A model generated the notes under the pieces. That model was given only the letters and a program-made list of their open reading frames with translations, was not told where the DNA came from and did not search any database. A program made the translations under genes and the position numbers. From Streptococcus didelphis DSM 15616 (GTDB taxonomy: Bacteria; Bacillota; Bacilli; Lactobacillales; Streptococcaceae): a stretch of DNA of 64,000 nt. How positions within the stretch are numbered: the first letter of the stretch is position 1; the number at the start of each line of letters is the position of its first letter. Positions 37,194 through 45,568 of this stretch are shown here, one piece after another. The DNA is taken from assembly GCF_000380005.1 (NCBI RefSeq), contig NZ_KB904199.1, positions 1 through 64,000 on the forward strand, in the 5' to 3' direction.

Positions 37194-38429
37194 ATGAATA
37201 AAAAATGGTATTTTTCCTTGCTTTTTTGTTTTTTTGCAAGTTTCTGTTTCTTAAATGGGCACACAGTATCGGCTATAGTGATGGGCCCAGAAGAAAATAA
37301 TGAAACCATTAATATGTTTTCTGAAGAGCCAAGTGGTCGATATGCAATTATTAACGTGAAAGCGAATATCATAGATACAAATCAAACTTTTGAAGTTCCA
37401 TTTAGTCACTTTAGTCTGCATAAGGATACTTTTAGGAAATCAGAGATAGTGGATACTCTCCAAAATAAATTAGATGAAACTTGTAATGGAGAAAATGAAA
37501 AACTTATTGTAACTAATGTAGATGGCTTAGTATTAGCTAATAGGGACCACACTAAGGCTTTTTCTTTAAAAGATTATTCTAGAGATCAGGAAATATCTAT
37601 CGGTCAGGATTTTAGTCAGGATAAGCTTACGGAACCTGATAGAGTATATACTGTAACAGGTACTATTAGTGTCAACCAAGAAAAATATGAGATTACTGAT
37701 CCTGCCAATTATGTAAATGTCATCTATTCAGCTGAGATTGATTACCAAGATGCTTCAGGGAATTCTGAGGCAATTACAAATAGCCAAGGAAGTAATCGTC
37801 GTTTTGTAAAAACTTTTGCAATTAACGACACCATAACTTCAGACACCTTATTTGCTTTAGCCAATACAACTTTAAATGAGGCTGGGAAACAAGATAATAG
37901 TTATGATCCATGGGTGCTTGTTAAGAGAATGCAAACTAAGGTAACTAGAGATGCTTTTAATACTTCCAGAACAACAAAAGATATTCTTTTTTTGGCAGAA
38001 GAAAATGATTCGAAAACCTTTAATCATGTAATCAGTCCAAGACAGAAAGCTAAAGCTCAATATGATTATTCTATTAAAGAAGAGGTTGAAAGACCTAATA
38101 CGGACGAAATTCATGAAAAATATGTTGCAGTTCGCCAGAGTAATTATAAAAAATGGCTGTCTAGTCAACATGATCTATATAATACACGAGCTACTAATAT
38201 GACAATCTATTATTATGATGGGGATAAGTTAGTAGCTGTAAATAAATTTGATAAGAATAAAGGATTAGGTAGTATAGTTGAAGCTAAGGATGGTAGTACT
38301 TATCAAGTGATATCTTCCATTGTTATAGCAGATAAAATTCATGCCAATGTTATCTCAAAAGATAAGTACGACACTATGACTAAAAATCAAATTGAGAAAT
38401 TAGAATCTACAGCAATTATGCAAAATTAA
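37194..38429 (+). CDS. secreted protein of unknown function
   Basis: I do not recognise this 411-residue protein. It has a clear signal peptide (KKWYFSLLFCFFASFCFLNG, cleavage likely after TVSA near residue 27). It has no further membrane helix, no lipobox cysteine at the right place and no LPXTG motif, so it is probably released. The mature part looks beta-rich and hydrophilic, with few cysteines. RVYTVTGTISVNQEKYEITD and TRATNMTIYYYDGDKLVAVN resemble repeated beta-domain strands. AAGGCGG precedes the ATG. It has its own promoter and a strong terminator and stands alone between fba and the pdh operon, next to an intergenic region with gene remains. Confidence 0.75.
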   Translation: MNKKWYFSLLFCFFASFCFLNGHTVSAIVMGPEENNETINMFSEEPSGRYAIINVKANIIDTNQTFEVPFSHFSLHKDTFRKSEIVDTLQNKLDETCNGENEKLIVTNVDGLVLANRDHTKAFSLKDYSRDQEISIGQDFSQDKLTEPDRVYTVTGTISVNQEKYEITDPANYVNVIYSAEIDYQDASGNSEAITNSQGSNRRFVKTFAINDTITSDTLFALANTTLNEAGKQDNSYDPWVLVKRMQTKVTRDAFNTSRTTKDILFLAEENDSKTFNHVISPRQKAKAQYDYSIKEEVERPNTDEIHEKYVAVRQSNYKKWLSSQHDLYNTRATNMTIYYYDGDKLVAVNKFDKNKGLGSIVEAKDGSTYQVISSIVIADKIHANVISKDKYDTMTKNQIEKLESTAIMQN

Positions 38430-38446
38430 AGGTATCATTATATGAT

Positions 38447-38480
38447 AAAAACAACTTTTTCGTTAGAAAAAGTTGTTTTT
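38447..38480 (+). terminator. terminator behind the secreted protein gene
   Basis: A 15-base perfect stem AAAAACAACTTTTTC/GAAAAAGTTGTTTTT with a four-base loop. It may work on both strands. Confidence 0.85.
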
Positions 38481-38541
38481 GTATTGACTTATTACGATTG
38501 CTTATCAGAAATCGCAAGGCTTCTTAAAAAGCATAGTGTAA

Positions 38542-38557
38542 CTTATAGCACTATAAG
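38542..38557. promoter_or_regulatory. perfect palindrome upstream of the pdh operon
   Basis: CTTATAG-CA-CTATAAG is a perfect seven-base inverted repeat with a two-base centre, about 63 bases before pdhA. It is shaped like a repressor operator. The protein that would bind it is unknown. Confidence 0.45.
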
Positions 38558-38581
38558 AAAGAAGAAGTTTACTCTTATCAT

Positions 38582-38595
38582 AGAAAGCGCTATCA
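38582..38595 (+). promoter_or_regulatory. cre site upstream of pdhA
   Basis: AGAAAGCGCTATCA matches 13 of 14 positions of the CcpA consensus TGWAANCGNTNWCA. Lying just 25 bases before the pdhA start codon, it would act as a roadblock or operator for catabolite repression of the whole operon. Confidence 0.65.
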
Positions 38596-38620
38596 TGTTT
38601 TAGAAAGGAAGGATAGACAG

Positions 38621-39718
38621 ATGAAAATTAGTGAATTAAATTTTACTGAACTTGTTTCAACTTATGGGGATAATTTCCCAATGTATCAAATTCTAGATGA
38701 AGAAGGTCAGGTTGTTGACCAAGCTGCTATTTCCGAATTAAGTGATGAGGAGTTAGTCGAATTAATGGAGGTAATTACTTGGGGAAGAGCAATTGATGAG
38801 CGAGTTATCTTGCTTAACCGTCAAGGCGCCTTGAGTAACTATGCTCCCGGAGGTGGTCAAGAAGCCAGTCAATATGGTTCAGTGCTAGCACTTGACAAAA
38901 AGGATGTTTTTGCACCAACTTATCGGGATGTTTTTGCTGGAGTAAAATTTGGCATGAAATTATCACAGGCGTTTTTATGGTACAAAGGACATTATATTGC
39001 TAATCAGTATGGTGATGACTTAAGTATGTATTCTCCAAACGTTATTGTGGGAGGAACCACCATCCAAGCTTTAGGGAATGGCATAGCTAAACGCATGAAG
39101 GGTGAGAAACAGGTAGCCTTGTCCTTGTGTGGAGATTCAGCAACTTCTCAGGGTGATTTTTATGAGGCCTTGAATTTTGCGGGGGTCTTTAAGGCTAATT
39201 TGATTGCAGTTGTCCAAAATAATGGTTACGGTATCTCTGTGCCAACTGCTCGTCAAACAAAAGCTAGCACCCTAGCACAAAAAGCCGTTGCTGCGGGAAT
39301 TCCTGCTGTCCGTATTGATGGTATGGATCCTGTTGCTGTCTACTACACTGTTAAAAAAGCTCGCGAATATGCAATTGAAAATGGTCCAGTACTTATTGAA
39401 AATATGACCTATCGTTTTGGTCCCCATACCATGTCAGATGATCCAAAACGTTATCGTGATGATGAAGAAGTAGATATCTGGCGTAAAAAAGATCCCCTTC
39501 TTCGACTTGGTAAATACTTAAGCGAAAAAGGTTTATGGGATCAAGAAAAGGCAGATGCCATTTATGAAGAAGTAAAAACACAGGCTAAGGAAGCTTTGGC
39601 AGAAATGGCAAAAGCAGAGCCACAAAAGGTTTCTGAATTCTTGAACTTTATGTTTAAAGATCAGCCTCAAAATATTAGGGAACAGACTGTTTATTACAAT
39701 GAAAAGGAGGAAAACTAA
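38621..39718 (+). CDS. pdhA: pyruvate dehydrogenase E1 component alpha subunit
   Basis: This is the thiamine-diphosphate-binding half of E1, which decarboxylates pyruvate and acetylates the lipoyl group of E2. The 365 residues align well by eye with the Bacillus PdhA type. NFPMYQILDEEGQVV occurs at the N-terminus, followed by LLNRQGALSNYAPGGGQEAS. The thiamine motif spans GDSATSQGDFYEALNFAGVF to NNGYGIS, and the phosphorylation-loop region RFGPHTMSDDPKRYRDDEE is present. It is longer than the 322-residue acetoin-dehydrogenase-like E1 alpha found in many streptococci. AAGGAAGG precedes the ATG; the gene is first of seven. Confidence 0.93.
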   Translation: MKISELNFTELVSTYGDNFPMYQILDEEGQVVDQAAISELSDEELVELMEVITWGRAIDERVILLNRQGALSNYAPGGGQEASQYGSVLALDKKDVFAPTYRDVFAGVKFGMKLSQAFLWYKGHYIANQYGDDLSMYSPNVIVGGTTIQALGNGIAKRMKGEKQVALSLCGDSATSQGDFYEALNFAGVFKANLIAVVQNNGYGISVPTARQTKASTLAQKAVAAGIPAVRIDGMDPVAVYYTVKKAREYAIENGPVLIENMTYRFGPHTMSDDPKRYRDDEEVDIWRKKDPLLRLGKYLSEKGLWDQEKADAIYEEVKTQAKEALAEMAKAEPQKVSEFLNFMFKDQPQNIREQTVYYNEKEEN

Positions 39719-39719
39719 T

Positions 39720-40697
39720 ATGCCAGTTCTTACATTAGCTCAAGCTGTTTCAGATGGCTTGAATGAAGCCATGAGAAAACATAACAATGCTTTGATATTT
39801 GGTGAAGATGTTGGTAAAAATGGAGGAGTTTTCCGTATCACAGCAGGTATGCAAGAAGAGTTTGGTGACAATCGCGTTTTTGATACTCCTCTAGCAGAAT
39901 CAGGGATTCTCCAAATGTCCGTTGGTTTAGCCCAAGAAGGTTTTCTGCCAATTCCAGAAATTCAATTTTCAGGTTTTATTGTGGAAGCAATGGATGCTTT
40001 AATCGTCCAAATTCCTCGTCAACGCTATCGTTCAGGTGGGACTCGGAATGCTCAAATTACTATTCGTGCTCCTTATGGTGGGGGTGTTCACACACCGGAA
40101 CTGCATTCTGACAGTTTGGAAGGCATGTTTGCCCAAATCCCTGGTTTAAGGGTAGTTATTCCTTCATCTGCCTACGATGCAAAAGGCTTGATGATTTCTG
40201 CCATTGAATCAGAAGACCCTGTCTTTTTCTTAGAACATCTTCGCCTTTATCGTACGGTTAAGGATGAGGTTCCAGAAGGCTACTATACAGTTCCTCTTGA
40301 TAAGGCAAATATTGTTCGTGAAGGTACTGATGTGACTGTGATAGGTTATGGTTTGATGGTTCAATTGGCCTTGCAAGCAGCAGATATCTTAGAAAAAGAA
40401 GGAATCAGTGCAGAAGTTGTTGATTTGCGCACTATTTCACCAGTTGATTATGAAACGATTGAAGCCTCTGTAGCCAAAACACATAGAGCCCTTGTTTTAC
40501 AAGAAGCTCAACGTCAAGCAGGTACAGCAGGACAAATCATGTCAGAAATTGCTGAGCGTAATTTTATGGACCTAGATGCCCCTCTTATGCGCGTGACAGC
40601 ACCAGATACCATTTTCCCATTTGGAATGGCCGAAGAGGCCTGGATGCCAAGTGTTGATGATATTGTTGCAAAAGCAAAAGAAGCTGTAGAATTTTAG
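39720..40697 (+). CDS. pdhB: pyruvate dehydrogenase E1 component beta subunit
   Basis: This 325-residue partner of PdhA forms the alpha2beta2 E1. Family landmarks: GEDVGKNGGVFRITAGMQEE, RVFDTPLAESGILQMSVGLA, the MRYRSGG-like RQRYRSGGTRNAQITIR, and GGGVHTPELHSDSLEG. The ATG at 39720 follows AGGAGG and starts one base after the pdhA stop. A longer reading frame begins inside pdhA but has no ribosome site. Similarity is to Bacillus PdhB rather than to branched-chain E1 beta, judged by eye. Confidence 0.93.
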   Translation: MPVLTLAQAVSDGLNEAMRKHNNALIFGEDVGKNGGVFRITAGMQEEFGDNRVFDTPLAESGILQMSVGLAQEGFLPIPEIQFSGFIVEAMDALIVQIPRQRYRSGGTRNAQITIRAPYGGGVHTPELHSDSLEGMFAQIPGLRVVIPSSAYDAKGLMISAIESEDPVFFLEHLRLYRTVKDEVPEGYYTVPLDKANIVREGTDVTVIGYGLMVQLALQAADILEKEGISAEVVDLRTISPVDYETIEASVAKTHRALVLQEAQRQAGTAGQIMSEIAERNFMDLDAPLMRVTAPDTIFPFGMAEEAWMPSVDDIVAKAKEAVEF

Positions 40698-40709
40698 AGA
40701 GGAGACAGA

Positions 40710-42086
40710 ATGTATCAATATATCTTACCTGATTCCGGCGAAGGAACCCATGAAAGTGTCATCATGTCGTGGGCAGCCAATGTTGGTGAAAAAGTTCTTG
40801 AAGATGAAACTCTTTTAGAAATTGAAAGTGATAAGGCAGTTGTTGAACTTCCTAGTCCAATAACAGGTTATCTAGCTAAAATTTATGTGGAAGCAGGTGA
40901 CACTGGAATTGTTGGAGAACCCATTGCTGATATTGTGGAAACACAAGAAGAGTTACAGGCTTACCAATCTGGCAATAGCCCTCAAGCATCATCTCTTGCT
41001 GACTCAGAAAAACAAGCAGAAAGTAAGGATGAACCTAAAGATGAAAATAAAGAAGAGCCCTCACAGGCAATAGCAAGCTCTGGTCAAGCAATCCATGATC
41101 AATCTGTAGATGTACGCCAGTTAGCAGTACCACGTGTACGGCGCTATGCACGCTCAAAAGAAGTTGACCTGCACTTGGTCCAAGGAAGTGGAAATCATGG
41201 CAAAATTACAATAGAAGACATTGATGCCTTCCTCAAAAATGGCGGAGCTACTAAGCTAACAATTGAAGAACCAATGGATGCGACAGTAGCCCAAAGCAAA
41301 GAAAGCATACCAGAACAAGCTGAAGCTTCTTCAAACCAAGAAAAAGCTAAACCAGCAGTTGCTAGTTCAGAAGAATTCTCAGAAGTCATTGAAAAAATTC
41401 CAGCAATTAGACGAACCATTGCAGACGCCATGGCTAAAAGTAGCAGTGAAGTGGCCCAAGTTACTGTCTTTGACCAGGCAGAAGTAGATGCCTTGGTTGA
41501 TCACCGGAACAAGATGAAAGTGATTGCTGCTGAAAGAGATATCAAGTTAACCTTCACACCCTATTTGGTTAAGGCTCTTGTAGCTGTTTTGAAACGTTTC
41601 CCAGAATTAAATGTTTCCCTTGATATGGCTAAAAATGAAATCAGCCATCACCAATATTATAATATTGGGGTTGCAACAGACACACCAAGAGGCTTGATGG
41701 TTCCTATGATTCGAAATGCTGAACGTAAGAGTCTATTTGATATCGCCAAAGAAATTTCAGAAATAGCAGAAAAAGCGCGTGATGGTAAAATAGCCGCTTC
41801 TGATATGGGTAAAGGATCTATTTCAGTAACTAATGTTGGAGCGGCAGCAACAGCTGGAGTATGGTCAACACCAATTATTAACTTACCAGAAATTGCCATC
41901 CTAAACGTTGGTCGTATTGATAAAGTATTTGTACCTGATCAAGAAGGTAACCCAGTATTGAAAAATATGATGAAGATTTCCTTTGCCTTTGATCACAGAG
42001 CCATTGATGGGGTCTATGTTCAAAAAGCAATCAACCTTCTTAAGGCCTATCTCAGTGATCCAGATTTATTATTAGCAGAGGGGTGA
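40710..42086 (+). CDS. pdhC: dihydrolipoamide acyltransferase (E2)
   Basis: This 458-residue core protein of the complex has one N-terminal lipoyl domain with lipoylated Lys42 in EIESDKAVVELPSP. An Ala/Glu/Gln-rich flexible linker follows, then a peripheral subunit-binding domain (RQLAVPRVRRYARSKEVDLH near 132-151) and a second linker. The C-terminal catalytic domain, from about 225, carries the FAFDHRAIDGVY active-site His and Asp. It transfers the acyl group to CoA. Acyl specificity (acetyl or branched) cannot be settled by eye. It starts 12 bases after pdhB. Confidence 0.93.
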   Translation: MYQYILPDSGEGTHESVIMSWAANVGEKVLEDETLLEIESDKAVVELPSPITGYLAKIYVEAGDTGIVGEPIADIVETQEELQAYQSGNSPQASSLADSEKQAESKDEPKDENKEEPSQAIASSGQAIHDQSVDVRQLAVPRVRRYARSKEVDLHLVQGSGNHGKITIEDIDAFLKNGGATKLTIEEPMDATVAQSKESIPEQAEASSNQEKAKPAVASSEEFSEVIEKIPAIRRTIADAMAKSSSEVAQVTVFDQAEVDALVDHRNKMKVIAAERDIKLTFTPYLVKALVAVLKRFPELNVSLDMAKNEISHHQYYNIGVATDTPRGLMVPMIRNAERKSLFDIAKEISEIAEKARDGKIAASDMGKGSISVTNVGAAATAGVWSTPIINLPEIAILNVGRIDKVFVPDQEGNPVLKNMMKISFAFDHRAIDGVYVQKAINLLKAYLSDPDLLLAEG

Positions 42087-42091
42087 TATAG

Positions 42092-43504
42092 ATGGTTGTT
42101 GGTGGATTTACAAATAAAGTTGATACTATTGTAGTAGGTTCAGGTCCTGGTGGCTATGTAGCTGCTATACGAGCTGCTCAATTAGGACAAAAAGTCGTAA
42201 TTATTGAAAAAGGTCCAATTGGAGGTGTGTGTTTAAATGTAGGATGCATTCCTTCAAAAGCACTGATCCACATTGGACATGAATATGCAAAGACTAAAAT
42301 AAGTTCTGCCTTTGGCTTGACTTTTGGTGATAGTCAGCTAGATTTCACCCAAGCACAAGCCTGGAAAGAAAAAGAAGTTGTCTCAAAACTAACCACAGGC
42401 ATTGAAGCCCTGCTTAAGAAAAATAAGGTTACCATTGTCAAAGGAGAAGCCCACTTTGTATCATCAGATACCCTTTATGTAACACCTGAGGATGGTTTGG
42501 GGGAAGGCTACCGCTTTAAAAATGCTATTTTAGCTATTGGAAGTCGCCCTATTGAATTAAAAGCTTTTGCCTTCAATGAAGACATTCTTGATTCTACAGG
42601 ACTTTTAAACCTTAAAGAAGTCCCCAAAGAATTAGCTATCATTGGAGGTGGCTATATTGGTATGGAACTAGCCATGGCTTATGCCAACTTAGGTAGCCAT
42701 GTCACCATTTTAGAAGGAATGGATCGTGTCCTAAGTGGCTTTGAAAAGGACTTGGTTAAACCAGTTTTAGCTGAAGCTGATAAGCTAAAGATGACAATCC
42801 TTACAAATGCTAGAGCCTCTCATTATGAAAAAGCAGAAGATGGCCTTCATCTCTTCTATCAAAATGGTGATAAGGAAGAAGAAATTGTAGCTGATAAAAT
42901 TGCAGTTTTGGTTGGCCGTCGTCCAAACACAGACAATATCTCAATTGAACTTTCTGGAATTGATACAGATGACAAAGGCTTGATTCCTGTCAACGAAAAA
43001 ATGCAGACCAAGCAAAAACATATTTATGCTATTGGTGATATTACAAAAGGTCCAGCTCTAGCTCATAAGGCCTCTTATGAAGCAAAGGTTGCTGCGGAAG
43101 CTATTTCTCAAGTTGAAGGAGTAGCAGCTGATTACTTAGTTATTCCCACAGTTGCCTATACTCAACCTGAGATTGCAACAGTTGGTTTAACAAAAGAAGC
43201 TGCCAAAGAAAAAGGTATTGATAGCAAGATTGCTAGCTTCAGGTTTGCAAGTAATGGACGAGCCCTTTCTATGGATAGTCCAGAAGGCTTCGTGCGTCTA
43301 GTTGCAGATAAAAAAGATAATCGTCTTATCGGAGCTCAACTTGTTGGCCCTGGTGCTAGTGAGTTAATAGCAGAAATCACTTTAGCCATTGAAAATGTCA
43401 TGACAGCAGAGGATATCACTTTGACAATCCACAATCACCCAAGCCTTTCAGAGACAATTATGGATGCAAGTGAAATATTACTAGGACAAGGAATTCATCA
43501 ATAG
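42092..43504 (+). CDS. pdhD: dihydrolipoyl dehydrogenase (E3)
   Basis: This 470-residue flavoprotein reoxidises the lipoyl group and reduces NAD. The FAD motif GSGPGGYVAAIRAAQLG comes first. The redox disulfide is Cys47/Cys52 in GGVCLNVGCIPSK. The NAD-binding motif is IIGGGYIGMELAMAYANLGS, and the C-terminal catalytic His is in TIHNHPSLSETIMDA. Unlike some streptococcal E3 proteins, it has no extra lipoyl domain at its N-terminus. It starts five bases after pdhC, and the permease gene follows 10 bases later. Confidence 0.96.
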   Translation: MVVGGFTNKVDTIVVGSGPGGYVAAIRAAQLGQKVVIIEKGPIGGVCLNVGCIPSKALIHIGHEYAKTKISSAFGLTFGDSQLDFTQAQAWKEKEVVSKLTTGIEALLKKNKVTIVKGEAHFVSSDTLYVTPEDGLGEGYRFKNAILAIGSRPIELKAFAFNEDILDSTGLLNLKEVPKELAIIGGGYIGMELAMAYANLGSHVTILEGMDRVLSGFEKDLVKPVLAEADKLKMTILTNARASHYEKAEDGLHLFYQNGDKEEEIVADKIAVLVGRRPNTDNISIELSGIDTDDKGLIPVNEKMQTKQKHIYAIGDITKGPALAHKASYEAKVAAEAISQVEGVAADYLVIPTVAYTQPEIATVGLTKEAAKEKGIDSKIASFRFASNGRALSMDSPEGFVRLVADKKDNRLIGAQLVGPGASELIAEITLAIENVMTAEDITLTIHNHPSLSETIMDASEILLGQGIHQ

Positions 43505-43514
43505 AGGTTGAAAT

Positions 43515-44564
43515 ATGGAAAATAAAATGACAGCAAAAGCATTTGCAATGAATGTTTTAAATGGGATTGCCACAGGAGCTGTAGTTGTGCTAATCCCCGG
43601 AGCTCTGCTTTCTGAATTGGTAAAAACCTTAGTCCCTAGCATGCCCTTTTTAGCTCCCTTAGTCTGGGGGTTAGGAATGTCCAACTCTGTAATGGGCTTG
43701 GTCTGTGGCTTTATGGTTGGTTTGAATTTTAAATTTAATCCGATTCAGGCAGCCTCACTTGGTTTAGCTACCCTCTTTGGCTCAGGAGCAATTTCTGCAA
43801 AGGGAGGTGCCATTATAATGGCTGGAACTGGTGACATCATTAATATGATGCTCACAGCTGCCATTGGAGCTTTAATTATATTATGGGTAGGGAATGGTCT
43901 AAAGGCCTATACCATTTTAGTTATTCCACCTTTAATGATGTTAGTAACAGGATTAATTGGACGTTTTACCTTACCTTATGTCTCAATGATTACTAAGGTT
44001 ATTGGCGTTGGAGTTGCTCAGTTATTGTATTTACAACCTATCATTATGTGTATCTTACTTGCAGTGGTATTTGGTATCTTAATTGTCTCTCCTATTACCA
44101 CAGTAGGAATTGCTCTGGCTATTTCCCTTTCAGGTGTAGGTTCAGGAGCTGCTAACCTAGGTATTTGTGCAACAGGATTTGGCTTTGCAATTCTAGGCTG
44201 GTCTGTTAACTCCCATGGTACTGCACTGGCTCATTTTATAGGATCACCAAAGATATCAATGCCAGTCGTGGTAAAAAATCCTAAAACCCTCCTACCCTTA
44301 ATATCATCAGCTGCTCTTTGTGGAATCCTAGCTGAAATCTTTCATATTCAAGGAACTCCAATGAGTGCAGGCTTTGGTTTTAGTGGACTGGTAGGACCTA
44401 TTAACCACCTCAATCTTGTTAGTGGAGGATGGAGCATTGGTAATATCTTAGTAACCCTCTTAATATTTGTACTTGCTCCAGTAGCCTTTGGCTTTTTATT
44501 CAAACATGTCTTTATGAATATTCTTCATGTAGTCACACCTGAAGATTATAAATTAGATATTTAA
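43515..44564 (+). CDS. EIIC-like membrane permease (PTS_EIIC_2 family)
   Basis: This 349-residue, very hydrophobic protein with about ten helices fits the EIIC_2 (PF13303) type. Examples are the starting segment AKAFAMNVLNGIATGAVVVL followed by IPGALLSELVK, then GSGAANLGICATGFGFAILG and the late segment HIQGTPMSAGFGFSGLVGPI. No EIIA or EIIB gene is nearby, so sugar phosphorylation is doubtful. It sits between the E3 gene and phosphate butyryltransferase in one operon, which suggests transport of a 2-oxoacid or a short-chain acid product. That role is inference. Confidence 0.78.
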   Translation: MENKMTAKAFAMNVLNGIATGAVVVLIPGALLSELVKTLVPSMPFLAPLVWGLGMSNSVMGLVCGFMVGLNFKFNPIQAASLGLATLFGSGAISAKGGAIIMAGTGDIINMMLTAAIGALIILWVGNGLKAYTILVIPPLMMLVTGLIGRFTLPYVSMITKVIGVGVAQLLYLQPIIMCILLAVVFGILIVSPITTVGIALAISLSGVGSGAANLGICATGFGFAILGWSVNSHGTALAHFIGSPKISMPVVVKNPKTLLPLISSAALCGILAEIFHIQGTPMSAGFGFSGLVGPINHLNLVSGGWSIGNILVTLLIFVLAPVAFGFLFKHVFMNILHVVTPEDYKLDI

Positions 44565-44638
44565 GTAAGTGTCTTGGGGTGCTCACTTCTTTTACGATAG
44601 GTATAAGATGACACCTCTCTTTTTAATTAGGAGAAAAA

Positions 44639-45556
44639 ATGTCAGTATTAATCGATAAATTATTAGCAGTTAAACCAGAAATAAAATCCCTAAAACAAGC
44701 AATGAAGCTAGTTGTTATTAAAGCAGCAGATGAGGAAGTTCTGACCTGTGTTGAAAAAGCAGTTGCAGAGCAGGGACTTTTTGCTTATTTAATTGATGAT
44801 AGGTCAAAATTAGAAGAAAAATTAAAACATTTTACTATTGATACTAACTCTTATCACATTATAGACATAAAAGATGATCAAGAAGCAGCTTTTAAGGCTG
44901 TTGAATTAGTACGCCAGCAAAAAGGAGATGCCATTTTAAAAGGGCATATTTCCACTGGCAAAGTCTTAAAGGAAGTTGTCAATAAAGAAACAGGTATTCC
45001 TAAAGCTAAGACCCTGTCACATGTTGCTTTATTAACAATGCCAAGCTTAGATAAACTTATAGCTATTACAGATGGTGGTTTAGTATTGCAACCAGATAAA
45101 GACACAGCAAAGGTAGTCATTGAAAATGCTGTGGAGGTTATGAAGGCAGTAAAGATAGAAAAACCTAAGGTTTCCCTCCTATCTGCGGCAGAAAACCTCA
45201 TTCCAAAACTCCCTTCATCAGTAATGGAAGCAGACTTGGTGACAGACTATAAAGATCAAGATGATTTTGTTGTGGAAGGTCCCTTGTCTATAGACCTGTC
45301 TTTATCACCTGAAAGTGCCCGAGAAAAAGAATATTCAGGCCGTATCCAAGGAGATGCAGATATTCTTTTTGCCCCTGACATTGTAACTGGGAATGTCGCT
45401 TCAAAATCCTTGACCTTATTTGGGGGTTCTGAAATGGCTGGGCTGATTATGGGAGCAAGTGTGCCTGTAATTATCACATCAAGAAGTTCCAGCTTTGAAG
45501 AAAAGTATGCTTCTATACTTCTTTCTCAGATAATTATGACAAAAAAAGCTAACTAA
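44639..45556 (+). CDS. ptb: phosphate butyryltransferase-type phosphotransacylase
   Basis: This 305-residue enzyme of the PTA_PTB family would exchange CoA of an acyl-CoA for phosphate. Visible landmarks are GDAILKGHISTGKVLKEVVN, LSHVALLTMPSLDKLIAITD and the C-terminal ADILFAPDIVTGNVASKSLT, all more like Ptb than Pta. The next gene encodes the matching acyl kinase. The gap from the permease gene (74 bases) holds a small hairpin, but GGAG before the ATG keeps it in the operon. Acetyl, propionyl, isobutyryl or isovaleryl groups are all possible. Confidence 0.9.
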   Translation: MSVLIDKLLAVKPEIKSLKQAMKLVVIKAADEEVLTCVEKAVAEQGLFAYLIDDRSKLEEKLKHFTIDTNSYHIIDIKDDQEAAFKAVELVRQQKGDAILKGHISTGKVLKEVVNKETGIPKAKTLSHVALLTMPSLDKLIAITDGGLVLQPDKDTAKVVIENAVEVMKAVKIEKPKVSLLSAAENLIPKLPSSVMEADLVTDYKDQDDFVVEGPLSIDLSLSPESAREKEYSGRIQGDADILFAPDIVTGNVASKSLTLFGGSEMAGLIMGASVPVIITSRSSSFEEKYASILLSQIIMTKKAN

Positions 45557-45568
45557 AAAGGAGATAGA

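Noticed and set aside
38621-43504. Calling the dehydrogenase branched-chain specific because Ptb and Buk follow
   Set aside because: E1 alpha and beta look by eye like Bacillus PdhA and PdhB. The Ptb-Buk pair alone does not prove branched-chain use, so the issue is left open as a finding.
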